From contig NZ_JAKGBZ010000005.1 in the NCBI RefSeq assembly GCF_021556475.1, positions 79,290 through 143,289 on the forward strand: a DNA stretch of 64,000 bases, written 5' to 3'. The stretch is from Acidiphilium iwatense. Lineage in GTDB: Bacteria > Pseudomonadota > Alphaproteobacteria > Acetobacterales > Acetobacteraceae. The position numbers and the translations under genes are program-made. A model generated the notes under the pieces. It saw only the letters and a program-made list of their open reading frames with translations. It was not told the DNA's origin and searched no databases. Below are positions 18,189 to 26,872 of this stretch, piece after piece; within the stretch, counting starts at the first letter, position 1, and every line of letters starts with the position of its first letter.

Positions 18189-20477
18189 ATGTCCAGCACG
18201 ATCAGTGGAACCCTCCGAAACGGGGTGATTCTAGAAGCACCGAGCTACGCCAGTCCGACAACGATCATCGGGACGATCGACGCGTCCGGCGGAAACGCCG
18301 TTTCGGCCCTCTCGGACTGGGATATTGCAATCACCGGCAGCATAACCGCATCGACCGGTGATGGCATTTTTCTCAAGGACGGCGGCTTCATCGATAATTC
18401 GGGGGTGATCGACGCCGCATCCTCATATGCGGTCTTTGCCGCGGCACAGACGGACAGTCTGATAAACAGCGGTTCGATCTATGGCGGCAGAGCCGGCGTG
18501 CTGATGGTGAATGCCACGGTCAATCTCGACAACCGTGTCTCGGGCACGATCGATGGCGGGACGCTGGGAGTCAAATTCACCGGGGCCGGTACGGTGAACA
18601 GCACGTTGCTCAATGCGGGACTGATCGAAAGCGCGGCGGGCACGGGCGTCAGGTTGACGGAAGCTTCTGGCGTTAATTCCACGGGAGGCGTCGTCAGCGG
18701 AAGTTCCGTCGGGATTTATGTCGGCGCTCTATCGACCGTCATGAATGCTGGTACTGTTGCCGGCGGCACAGGTATTCTGGTTGGCGGGACGGGAGTCACG
18801 GTTGTGGACTCCGGGACGATTTCCGCATCCGTCGGCAATGCGATTTCATTTGCCTCCAATGCAGCTTCGCCTGCCGCTCCCGATTTTCTCACATTGCTGC
18901 CGGGCGCGGTCCTCATCGGAACCGCGAGCGGCGGCGGCGTCGCCGATGTGGTGTTCTCCGGCACGACACCCGGAACCTTTGCGAATGTCGGTCGAGAATT
19001 GACGGGATTTCCGACGATTTCGATTGCGCCCGGAGCTGAGTGGGCATTTTCCGGGATGTCCACCATGCTCGGCAACGTGACGTTCGAGAATGACGGCACG
19101 CTGATTCAAAGCGCAGGCGATATCCTCACGATCGATTCCACGATCAATGGCACCGGAACGATCGAACTGGACGCAACGACCCTCGCGACCGGCAATACGG
19201 TCGGCTCCGGCGAGGTTTTCGATTTCCTGACCGGATTCTCGATGCTTTTGCTGTCCGGGAGTCATGTTTTTTCCGGCACCATCGTCGGTTTCCAGGCTGG
19301 CGATACGATCGAATTGACCGGCTTCGGGGTTGATGCATCAATTACCGGCACCTTGATCGGCGATGTCATGACTTTGTCGGGCGGGATCGATCCGGCGATG
19401 ATCACCTTCGCATCGAATCCTGGTTCGCTCGATGTCGTGCCGATTCTGGGTGGGGGGGCAACGAAATCCTATGAAATCGTCGCACCCTGTTTTCGGGCCG
19501 GCACAAGATTGTTGACCCCGGACGGGCAGCGTCCGGTGGAGAGTCTGCGGAAGGGCGACCTACTTGTGACCCATGGCGGTGCTGTCCGGCCAATCATCTG
19601 GCATGGACAGCGCCGGATCGATTGTCGCAAACATCCCAGGCCGGAAACGGTCTGGCCGATCCTGATCGAACTCGATGCCTTCGGGCCCGGTTTTCCTTCG
19701 CGCGATCTCCATCTTTCGCCCGATCACGCGCTCTATTGCGACGGCGCTTTGATTCCGGTGCAATTCCTGATCAACGGAGTCTCGATTCGTCAGATCGCCG
19801 TGCCGAACGTAACCTATCATCATGTCGAGTTGGCGGATCATGACGTGGTCTGGGCGGAGACGCTGCCGGCCGAGACCTATCTCGATTGCGGCAATCGCCA
19901 TAACTTCGTCCGCCAGGGCAAAGCCATCACGCTGTTCCCGGAATTCGAGCAACCCGAATGGGATGTGAAACGGGCTTTTGCGCCCTTGGTAACGCAAGGT
20001 CCCACGCTGGCCATGGTGCGGGCGCGCCTTCACGATCGGCTGGAAGCGCGGGGCTTCAGATGTGTTGCAAGCCAATTCCAGGTTTTTGCCGATCAGCAGC
20101 CATTATCGTCAGCAAACTCAGGGAGCGGCCGACACGTCGTGCGCCTGCCAACGGGCGCTACGAATCTCGTCATCGGTTCGGCTGCGTCCAGCCCGGCGGA
20201 AACCGACCCGGCGGCGCAGGACCGGAGACGCCTCGGCATCGCCATCACTGGTGTTCTCGTCGACGGTCTTCCGGTTCACGAGGCAGATCCGCGCTTCGGT
20301 ACCGGATTTTATCCGCCCGAGCGGTCAGGCCGGCGATGGTTTCGCTGGACTGACGGTTCCGCGTCTTTCGGTGTTAGCGGGGTTCGGGAATTGTCGTTCA
20401 CGGTTCAGGCCGCATCGATGATTTGGCAAGCGTCGCCGGATGAGAATCGGAGGCGATCCGTTTCGGGATTGCGTTGA
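18189..20477 (+). CDS. Beta-helix repeat protein with C-terminal Hint_2 domain
   Basis: The 762-residue protein has two parts. Residues 1-425 are Gly/Ser/Thr/Asn-rich and made of short repeats such as INSGSIYGG, LNAGLIESA and MNAGTVAGG, typical of right-handed beta-helix passengers. Residues about 433-580 form a Hint_2 (hedgehog/intein-like) domain: PCFRAGTRLLTPDG with first Cys434, then VESLRKGDLLVT, LSPDHALY with His513, and a tail near 580. Hint domains can cleave themselves at the N-side of the Cys. The rest, to 762, is a further domain of unknown role. GAGGAG lies before ATG 18189. No signal peptide is visible. Such proteins are common in Acetobacteraceae; surface exposure is inferred. 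Confidence 0.85.
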   Translation: MSSTISGTLRNGVILEAPSYASPTTIIGTIDASGGNAVSALSDWDIAITGSITASTGDGIFLKDGGFIDNSGVIDAASSYAVFAAAQTDSLINSGSIYGGRAGVLMVNATVNLDNRVSGTIDGGTLGVKFTGAGTVNSTLLNAGLIESAAGTGVRLTEASGVNSTGGVVSGSSVGIYVGALSTVMNAGTVAGGTGILVGGTGVTVVDSGTISASVGNAISFASNAASPAAPDFLTLLPGAVLIGTASGGGVADVVFSGTTPGTFANVGRELTGFPTISIAPGAEWAFSGMSTMLGNVTFENDGTLIQSAGDILTIDSTINGTGTIELDATTLATGNTVGSGEVFDFLTGFSMLLLSGSHVFSGTIVGFQAGDTIELTGFGVDASITGTLIGDVMTLSGGIDPAMITFASNPGSLDVVPILGGGATKSYEIVAPCFRAGTRLLTPDGQRPVESLRKGDLLVTHGGAVRPIIWHGQRRIDCRKHPRPETVWPILIELDAFGPGFPSRDLHLSPDHALYCDGALIPVQFLINGVSIRQIAVPNVTYHHVELADHDVVWAETLPAETYLDCGNRHNFVRQGKAITLFPEFEQPEWDVKRAFAPLVTQGPTLAMVRARLHDRLEARGFRCVASQFQVFADQQPLSSANSGSGRHVVRLPTGATNLVIGSAASSPAETDPAAQDRRRLGIAITGVLVDGLPVHEADPRFGTGFYPPERSGRRWFRWTDGSASFGVSGVRELSFTVQAASMIWQASPDENRRRSVSGLR

Positions 20478-21330
20478 CGATCACCTGCTTCAAACCAAGG
20501 GCCGCCTGCTGAGCTGCTGCCATCGCAACGTCGCCCCAATAAGGTGTCATCTGCGATGGCTTCAGATCGTGCAATTGGCTGACCTTGCCAATGAATTCGC
20601 CGCTTTGGCCGCGAACGATCCAGTCGAGTTCGACGATATCGACTCCGCCTCTTTCTTGCGAATGCGTGCTGGGAGACGCCTTGACGGTGCCGTTGACGAT
20701 GAAATCGGCGTCATGTTTGTTGGCAACCATAACAATGCCGAGTTGCGGCAGATCGCGCTGAAGATTGATCGCCAGTGCGTGATCGCCATCCCCCGGCGCG
20801 CCGCTGACGCCGGCGAACAGCACGCGCGGCGGCCGGTTCTCGAGCGATAGCGGGTTGCTCTGCTGCACGCTCGCGTTGATCGCGCTGAGTTGCGTGGCGA
20901 GTTCCGGCGCGGCGGATTCGGCGGCGGCCTTCAAAACGGCGGGATCGCCATTGGCCCAGGCCTGCTCCGCCACGGGCGCGCTGGTTGCGTGTCCATAGAT
21001 TTTGCCGGTGGGGCCGACGATCGAGAAAGCCGGGACGACCTGGCTTTGAACGATCCTTGCCTGCGCGATCAAACGCCAGTCGGCCTTGCCGGCTGGACGG
21101 GCAAGGCTGGGCACGTCCCGTTTTACCAAGGCTTGCGCGAGGTCGGTTGCATAAAGCCGTGCCGCGTTGTCGCCCAGCAACGCATCGCGCGGCGGCGGAA
21201 CGATCAGAACCGGCGGCGGCGGCACCGAGAGCAGAGCTCCTTCCGGGCCGGGCCTGCCGAGAAACGGCTGGGGCAAGGTGCCGCAACCGGCGAGCAGAAG
21301 AGGGATGAACAGGATAACGCGATGTTTCAT
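20398..21330 (-). CDS. Hypothetical outer-membrane-type lipoprotein
   Basis: The 310-residue protein begins with a clear lipoprotein signal (LFIPLLLAGC, lipidated Cys16). A proline-rich linker (VPPPPVLIVPPP) follows, and then a soluble domain that contains DWRLIAQARIV and DADFIVNGTVKAS. The family is not recognised. It is the last gene of a coupled set after pgeF, and its start overlaps the pgeF stop. Its 3' end overlaps the 3' end of the Hint gene on the other strand by 80 bp. An envelope function fits the lipid anchor and the neighbouring lgt and hldD. Confidence 0.75.
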   Translation of the reverse strand: MKHRVILFIPLLLAGCGTLPQPFLGRPGPEGALLSVPPPPVLIVPPPRDALLGDNAARLYATDLAQALVKRDVPSLARPAGKADWRLIAQARIVQSQVVPAFSIVGPTGKIYGHATSAPVAEQAWANGDPAVLKAAAESAAPELATQLSAINASVQQSNPLSLENRPPRVLFAGVSGAPGDGDHALAINLQRDLPQLGIVMVANKHDADFIVNGTVKASPSTHSQERGGVDIVELDWIVRGQSGEFIGKVSQLHDLKPSQMTPYWGDVAMAAAQQAALGLKQVIVNAIPKRIASDSHPATLAKSSMRPEP

Positions 21331-22076
21331 GGAGCTCTCATGATGATCGAGATCTGGAGCCCGCCCGGACCTTCCGCGCGGAGGGTCCGGCGCCGATGGG
21401 AGAAGAAACGTGCCTCATCGGCATAGGTGTCGTGCGGCAGAATACTGGTCTCGACCCTGGCCGCGGCGAGTCGCTCGGCGCAGTAGCCGGGAAGATCGAA
21501 AAACCAATGGTTAGGGCGGCCGGAGACAAAGAATTTTCGATCAGACTTATCCCGTCCGACCACCGCGTCGCGCAAATCCTCGCCGACTTCGTAGCTTGCC
21601 TGATGGATGCACGGGCCGATGACGGCGGTGATATCGTTGGCGCCCAGGGCGCGCATCGCATCGGCAGTGGCTTCCAGCACGCCGGCAACCGCCCCGCGCC
21701 AGCCGGCATGAGCGGCTCCCACGATATGCGATCTGGCATCCGCGAACAGCACCGGCGCGCAATCGCCCGTGATGATGCCCAGCGCGATGCCCAGCCGGTC
21801 CGTCACCATGGCGTCCGCTTCGACCCCGTCGCCCGATGTCCATGGCGTGCGTGCGGTCACGACGCGGGGGCCGTGAACCTGTTTGAGGCCAAGCAGATTC
21901 GAAGGCATGGCGCCGATCGCCAGGGCGGCGCGGGAGCGGTTTTCAGCCACGTGTGCGGCATCGTCCTGGCCGAAAAGTCCGCAATTCAGGCTGGAATAGA
22001 CGCCCTGCGATACGCCGCCCTCGCGGGTGAAGAATCCATGCGGCGCGGCAAGCGCGCCTCGGAAATAGGGGGTCAT
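21327..22076 (-). CDS. pgeF: Peptidoglycan editing factor PgeF / LACC1-type oxidoreductase (YfiH family)
   Basis: The 249-residue protein belongs to the DUF152/YfiH family. Motifs are FFTREGGVS near the N-terminus, KQVHG, GIITGDCAPVL, GAAHAGWRGAV and GPCIHQASYEV, holding the conserved His, Cys and His metal/active-site residues. In E. coli the family member prevents wrong amino acids from entering the peptidoglycan stem; purified homologues act on purine nucleosides. It is coupled at both ends by ATGA overlaps. Confidence 0.93.
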   Translation of the reverse strand: MTPYFRGALAAPHGFFTREGGVSQGVYSSLNCGLFGQDDAAHVAENRSRAALAIGAMPSNLLGLKQVHGPRVVTARTPWTSGDGVEADAMVTDRLGIALGIITGDCAPVLFADARSHIVGAAHAGWRGAVAGVLEATADAMRALGANDITAVIGPCIHQASYEVGEDLRDAVVGRDKSDRKFFVSGRPNHWFFDLPGYCAERLAAARVETSILPHDTYADEARFFSHRRRTLRAEGPGGLQISIIMRAP

Positions 22077-23047
22077 GCTGAAAAACCAGGTGGAATTCGC
22101 ATACTGGGGTGGCGGATCGCGAGCGTCTTGAACAGGCTGCCCATCGCCTCGGCGGAAGTTAGGCGACGGGTCGCCGCGAGGAGCCGCACCGCCATTTCCG
22201 GCGATGCGGCGCGTCCGAGCTGCGCCGTGCGCTCATGAATGCCAAGGGCGGCCAGGAAAGCGCCCTGCGCAATCGGTCCCGACACGGAGCAACCCGCTTC
22301 TGTGGCAGCAATGGCGAGCCGGGCGAAATCGACATGGGCGGTCAGGTCGGCGGTGCCCGGTTCGGCAAGTGGATCGACCGGAACGCCGGCACGAATCGCC
22401 TGCAAGCTTTCGCCCGGCCCTCCCTGTGCCGATCCGTAATCGACGATCAGCGCAACACCGCCCATCCGCGCGATCCGCGCGGCGAGAGCGGCGACGAATT
22501 CTTCGGCAGCTTCGCCATATTCATGAACCACGCCGCATTCATTGGCAGGAAAGCTGGCATCGGCCGGGACTTCGATGAACCGGCCGTTTTCGATATGGCG
22601 CTCGGTCCAGCCGGTCTCCCGCCGAACGAACTGGCGAATCGGCAGGGCATCGAGGAATTCATTAGCAATCAGAATGATCGGGCCGTCCGGCAGGCCGGAC
22701 AGATCGGAATGGATCGTGGCATCGGGCAGGGCGGTCGCCAATTCCCCGATCAGGCGCGGCGATGTCTCGATCAGATGCGGCGACATGGCCTCGGCGAAAT
22801 CGGGCAGGGCGCGGCGGATCGCGCGCAGCGCATCCCGCATCAAGGTTCCGCGGCCGGGGCCTGCTTCGGCGAGAACGATCCGCCCCGGCGATCCCATCAT
22901 CTGCCAGACCAGCCCCGCCCACAGGCCGAGCAATTCACCGAATATCTGCGATATCTCGGGTGATGTGGCGAAATCGGCGAACGGATCACGCGTTGCGTAA
23001 TAGGCGGCATTGGCTCGCGCCATGAAGCGATCCAGCCGTTCGATCAC
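22073..23047 (-). CDS. SAM-dependent methyltransferase, NDUFAF7 (DUF185) family
   Basis: The 324-residue protein matches the NDUFAF7/MidA family, whose mitochondrial member methylates a complex I arginine. The opening MARANAAYYATRDPF, then ATSPEISQIFGELLGLW, the SAM site EAGPGRGTLMRD, and the NEFLDALPIRQF block are diagnostic. The start chosen is GTG 23047: it overlaps the lgt stop (GTGA) and keeps the helix before the first motif, which a later ATG at 23023 would remove. The bacterial substrate is not established. Confidence 0.92.
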   Translation of the reverse strand: MIERLDRFMARANAAYYATRDPFADFATSPEISQIFGELLGLWAGLVWQMMGSPGRIVLAEAGPGRGTLMRDALRAIRRALPDFAEAMSPHLIETSPRLIGELATALPDATIHSDLSGLPDGPIILIANEFLDALPIRQFVRRETGWTERHIENGRFIEVPADASFPANECGVVHEYGEAAEEFVAALAARIARMGGVALIVDYGSAQGGPGESLQAIRAGVPVDPLAEPGTADLTAHVDFARLAIAATEAGCSVSGPIAQGAFLAALGIHERTAQLGRAASPEMAVRLLAATRRLTSAEAMGSLFKTLAIRHPSMRIPPGFSA

Positions 23048-23871
23048 GCGGCGAGAACGGTCTGACGGCGCGAGACGCGTTTGGCGCGCCAGATCATGAC
23101 GGCGCCGAGCGCGATCATGGGAATCGACAATAACTGTCCCATCGTCAGTCCGAACATCAGATAGCCAAGGAACCAGTCGGGCTGGCGGAAACATTCCGCC
23201 GTGGTTCGCGCAATTCCATAGCCGAGCACGAAAATTCCGGCGAGGTAGCCCGGCTGGCTTCTGACCCGCTCGCTCCGCGAAGCGGCGAACAGCACGATGA
23301 ATAAAACGAGCCCTTCCAGACTCGCCTCGATCAGCTCCGACGGGTAGCGCGGCACGTCCGAACCGGATTGAGGATAGATCATGCGGAATGGGAACCAGGT
23401 GGGTGCCGGCCGGCCCCACAACTCGCCATTGATGAAATTGGCGATGCGGCCGAGAAACAGGCCGATCGGCACCGGTACGGCGACACGATCGGCGAAGCGC
23501 CATGGATCAAGCCCCTGGCGATGGCAGTAGATTAGAATCGCAACCGCGACGCCGATCATCCCGCCATGGAAACTCATTCCGCCATCCCAGACCGCGTAGG
23601 TGCGGTTCAGGTGATCGAGGAAATACACCGGCTGATAAAACAGGATGTAGCCGAGCCGGCCGCCGAGAACGACCCCGAGCGTCGCCCAGGACAGGAAATC
23701 ATCCACCTGCTCATGGGTTGCGACGGCCGGTCTTTCCCGCACCAGGCGGCGCATCAGCCGCCAGCCAAGGACCAGCGCCGTGATATAGGCGAGGGCGTAA
23801 TAATGAATAGCGAACGGCCCGAATTTCACCAGGATCGGATCAAAATGCGGCCAAGTATAGACATGATTCAT
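23044..23871 (-). CDS. lgt: Prolipoprotein diacylglyceryl transferase
   Basis: Lgt attaches diacylglycerol to the lipobox cysteine of prolipoproteins at the inner membrane. The 275-residue protein has about seven hydrophobic segments, the GGMSFHGGMIG motif, and the family signature GRIANFINGELWGR. ATG 23871 overlaps the hldD stop (ATGA at 23868-23871). The gene sits in the same coupled set as a lipoprotein gene, which is a functional match. Confidence 0.97.
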   Translation of the reverse strand: MNHVYTWPHFDPILVKFGPFAIHYYALAYITALVLGWRLMRRLVRERPAVATHEQVDDFLSWATLGVVLGGRLGYILFYQPVYFLDHLNRTYAVWDGGMSFHGGMIGVAVAILIYCHRQGLDPWRFADRVAVPVPIGLFLGRIANFINGELWGRPAPTWFPFRMIYPQSGSDVPRYPSELIEASLEGLVLFIVLFAASRSERVRSQPGYLAGIFVLGYGIARTTAECFRQPDWFLGYLMFGLTMGQLLSIPMIALGAVMIWRAKRVSRRQTVLAA

Positions 23872-24848
23872 CGATATGGGTCCGATTGCTTCAGAAATTC
23901 CGTGACATAGCGGGTAACGCCGTCTTCCAGCGTGGTGAAGCGATGTTCGAAGCCGGCGTCGCGCAACCTGTCCATATTCGCCTGGGTGAAAGATTGGTAT
24001 TGACCGGCGAGGCGTTCCGGCATCGGCACGAACTCGATCCGCTCGGGCACGCCATTGGCGGCACACACCGCGCGGGCGAGATCGGCATAGCTGCGCGCCG
24101 TGCCGGTACCGAGGTTGAACAGCCCCGAAACGCCCGGATGGTCAAGCAGAAACAGCAGTGCCGCGACCACGTCGTCGACCCAGATGAAATCCCGCGCCTG
24201 GGCGCCATCGGCCAGATCGGGCCGATCGGACCGGAACAGGGTCGCGGGACGGCCAGCGGCGATTTCGTCGTGCTTGACCTTCACGACCGAGATCATCGCG
24301 CCCTTGTGATATTCGTTCGGGCCATAGACGTTGAAGAACTTGAGGCCCGCCCATTGCGGCGGGCGCGGCCGGCTGGAAGCGCATTCCCCGGCAACCCACA
24401 GGTCGAAGGCATGTTTCGACCACCCATAGAGGTTCAGAGGGCGCAGCCGGCGCAAGGCGGCGTGGTCGAACGCATCGTCGAAGCCCGCAGAGCCATCGCC
24501 GTAAGTCGAGGCCGACGACGCATAGATCAGCGGCACGTTGTGCACAGCACACCAATGCCAGAGATGCTGGCTCAGCGTCACATTGCTGTGCCAGACCAGA
24601 TCGCCGTCGGTTGCGGTGGTTTCGCTGATCGCGCCGAGATGCACGATCGCCTGCAGCGGCGGATCGGACCCGAGATAATCGGCGATGCGATCGGGCCCGA
24701 TCAGCCGAGCGGGGGGATGCTTGCGGAGGTTGCGCCACTTCCCTGTTTCGCGCAGGCGATCGGCGATCGTGACCTCCACCATCCGCTCATGCAGCGCCGC
24801 ATGCAGATTCGACCCGATGAAACCGGCTCCGCCCGTGACCAATATCAT
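23868..24848 (-). CDS. hldD: ADP-L-glycero-D-manno-heptose 6-epimerase
   Basis: This NAD(P)-dependent SDR enzyme makes the heptose donor for the LPS inner core. The 326-residue product has the nucleotide motif VTGGAGFIGSN, the active-site YGWSKHAFD (YxxxK), the substrate region FNVYGPNEYHKG, and AQARDFIWVDDVV near the C-terminal domain. The start at ATG 24848 begins MILVTGGAG; the open frame upstream is not family-like. It is the first gene of the five-gene coupled set. Confidence 0.93.
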   Translation of the reverse strand: MILVTGGAGFIGSNLHAALHERMVEVTIADRLRETGKWRNLRKHPPARLIGPDRIADYLGSDPPLQAIVHLGAISETTATDGDLVWHSNVTLSQHLWHWCAVHNVPLIYASSASTYGDGSAGFDDAFDHAALRRLRPLNLYGWSKHAFDLWVAGECASSRPRPPQWAGLKFFNVYGPNEYHKGAMISVVKVKHDEIAAGRPATLFRSDRPDLADGAQARDFIWVDDVVAALLFLLDHPGVSGLFNLGTGTARSYADLARAVCAANGVPERIEFVPMPERLAGQYQSFTQANMDRLRDAGFEHRFTTLEDGVTRYVTEFLKQSDPYR

Positions 24849-24902
24849 GCCGGGGCTTATAGTCAGGGACCGCCGATCCGTCATCACTGGGAGAGATTCA
24901 TC

Positions 24903-25229
24903 ATGACCGAACGACCGAGATTTTTCGACGATCTGGCGGGGGTGGCGGGCGGTGCATTGTCCGCATTCAGCGGTTTGCGCGACGAGATGGCCGCACTGAT
25001 CCGCGCTCGGATCGACGAGGCAATCCGTAAGCTCGATGTCGTGCGCCGCGAGGAATTCGAGGCGATGGCCGAATTGGCCGCCAAGGCGCGGGCCGAGACC
25101 GAATTGCTGGCCGCCCGCGTTGCCGCATTGGAGGCGATGATGGTTCCAGCAGCGCCGCGGGGTGTCGAACCGCTTCCGCCACAATCGAATCCGGCCCCGG
25201 AATTACCGCCGGAGACCGATCACGGTTGA
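24903..25229 (+). CDS. ubiK: Accessory factor UbiK (YqiC/BMFP) family protein
   Basis: The 108-residue protein has the family start FFDDLAGVAGGALSAFSGLRDE, then a long amphipathic helix ending in a coiled coil (ELLAARVAALEAM), and a proline-rich tail. In Enterobacteria the protein binds lipids, trimerises and assists aerobic ubiquinone synthesis. It is divergent from hldD (54-bp gap) and overlaps maf convergently by 10 bp. Confidence 0.85.
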   Translation: MTERPRFFDDLAGVAGGALSAFSGLRDEMAALIRARIDEAIRKLDVVRREEFEAMAELAAKARAETELLAARVAALEAMMVPAAPRGVEPLPPQSNPAPELPPETDHG

Positions 25230-25810
25230 ATTTCGCCCGCTTGTCGTAAAAAGCCGAGCAGGGGCAACAGCGGCAGGCCGAGAATCGTGAAGAAATCCCC
25301 CTCGATCCGGTCGAACAACTGAATACCGAGCCCTTCCAGCCGATAGGCTCCGACCGAGCCGAGCAGGGCTTCGCCTTCACTGGCCAGATAATCGGCGATG
25401 AACGCATCCGAAACCGCTCGCATCGAAAGGCGCGGCGCTTCCGCGTGATGCCAGATTACCGCGCCGCCTCGCATGCAGACCACGGCGGTTTCCAGGCGAT
25501 GCGACCGGCCGCGCAGGCGGTGGATATGAGCACCGGCTTGCGCAACGTCGCGTGGCTTGTCGAACCACTCACCCTCGCAATCCAGAACCTGGTCTGCGCC
25601 GATGACCAGGGCCTCGGGCCGGCGGGCGGACATGCGCGAGGCCTTCGTCTCGGCGAGCATCAGGGCCAGTTCGCCTGCTTTCAGCCTGTCCGCCTTGGCC
25701 GATTCCTTCATGCCGGCCTCGTCGATCATTGCCGGCGCGGTCTCGATCGGCACGCCTGCGCGCAGAAGCATGTCGCGCCGCGTTGCCGAGGCGCTGGCCA
25801 GCACGATCAC
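25220..25810 (-). CDS. Maf-like nucleotide pyrophosphatase
   Basis: Maf proteins hydrolyse non-canonical or house-cleaning nucleoside triphosphates. The 196-residue product starts with the family motif LASASATRRDMLLRAG and has VIGADQVLDCEGEWFDKP and GSVGAYRLEG(L)G. GTG 25810 is chosen because it places the LASASATR motif at residue 4, as in homologues, and lies 4 bp after the upstream oxidoreductase stop. Confidence 0.92.
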   Translation of the reverse strand: MIVLASASATRRDMLLRAGVPIETAPAMIDEAGMKESAKADRLKAGELALMLAETKASRMSARRPEALVIGADQVLDCEGEWFDKPRDVAQAGAHIHRLRGRSHRLETAVVCMRGGAVIWHHAEAPRLSMRAVSDAFIADYLASEGEALLGSVGAYRLEGLGIQLFDRIEGDFFTILGLPLLPLLGFLRQAGEIQP

Positions 25811-25814
25811 GAAA

Positions 25815-26822
25815 TCAGAACCCCTCCAGCACGATCTTTCCATGGGTGTGGCCGGATTCGATCGCCGCATGGGCGCGGCGCAGATTTGCCGCGTTGATCG
25901 ACCCGTAATTCTCAGTCAGTGTGGTGCGCAGAACGCCTTGATCGATCAGCCGGCTGACCGCCTGAAGGATTTGGTGCTGCTCGTTCATCCGCGGCGTCTG
26001 GTGCAGGGACCGCGCAAACATCGATTCGGTGTGGATCGAGGCGGATTTGTTGAACAGTTCATGAAGATCGAGCGGCGGTGTGGTCTCGATCAGACCGATA
26101 TGACCTTCGGGAGCCAAGGTCCGGCAAAGGGCGCGCCAATGGCTTTCGACATGGTTGGTACAGAAAATATACGCCGGCGGCGCGACCTCGCAGGCCAGGA
26201 TCTGGGCGGCGATGTCGCGATGATGATCGATGACGTGGTGCGCACCGAGCGCGGAACACCATGCCCGAGTCTCCGGCCGGGACGCCGTGGCGACCACCGT
26301 AAGCCCGGTCAGATGGGCAGCGAGCTGGATCGCCATCGACCCCACGCCGCCGCCGCCGCCAACGATGAGAAGCGTGTCGCCACGGGTCCGGTCGCGCGGG
26401 ATGGCAAACCGATCGAACAGCATCTCCCATGATGTCAGCGTGGTCAGCGGCAGTGCCGCCGCCTCGGCGAAGGAGAGGGATCTCGGTTTGCGGGCGATGA
26501 GACGTTCGTCGACGATCTGGTATTGTGCATTGCTCCCGGAACGATCGACCGCGCCGGCGTAATAGACCTCGTCCCCGACGCCGAACTGGGTCACGCTCGA
26601 GCCGACCTGACGCACGATTCCGGCCGCGTCGAAGCCGAGAATCCGGGGTTCGCCCAGGGGTTCGTTGCGGCGCCTGATCTTGGTATCGACCGGGTTGACC
26701 GCAACCGCGCGCACTTCGACGAGAACGTCGTGGCGCCGCGGGGTCGGCTCGGGCAGATCGACGTCCACCAGAGACTCTTCTGCCGTGATCGGAAGGGAAT
26801 GGGTAAAGGCGACCGCTTTCAT
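25815..26822 (-). CDS. Zinc-binding-type alcohol dehydrogenase / quinone oxidoreductase (MDR)
   Basis: The 335-residue protein is a medium-chain reductase. It has an N-terminal GroES-like domain (EVRAVAVNPVDTKIRRR), the NADPH-binding LLIVGGGGGVGSMAIQLA, and the substrate-domain C-terminus AHAAIESGHTHGKIVL, close to the quinone-oxidoreductase/zeta-crystallin branch that lacks catalytic zinc. The natural substrate is unknown. It is followed at 4 bp by maf, so the two share a transcript. Confidence 0.9.
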   Translation of the reverse strand: MKAVAFTHSLPITAEESLVDVDLPEPTPRRHDVLVEVRAVAVNPVDTKIRRRNEPLGEPRILGFDAAGIVRQVGSSVTQFGVGDEVYYAGAVDRSGSNAQYQIVDERLIARKPRSLSFAEAAALPLTTLTSWEMLFDRFAIPRDRTRGDTLLIVGGGGGVGSMAIQLAAHLTGLTVVATASRPETRAWCSALGAHHVIDHHRDIAAQILACEVAPPAYIFCTNHVESHWRALCRTLAPEGHIGLIETTPPLDLHELFNKSASIHTESMFARSLHQTPRMNEQHQILQAVSRLIDQGVLRTTLTENYGSINAANLRRAHAAIESGHTHGKIVLEGF

Positions 26823-26872
26823 GAGGGGATTTTTTTCTCGCTATTTCAGGGTGGGACGGATGTGGGCCGGGT

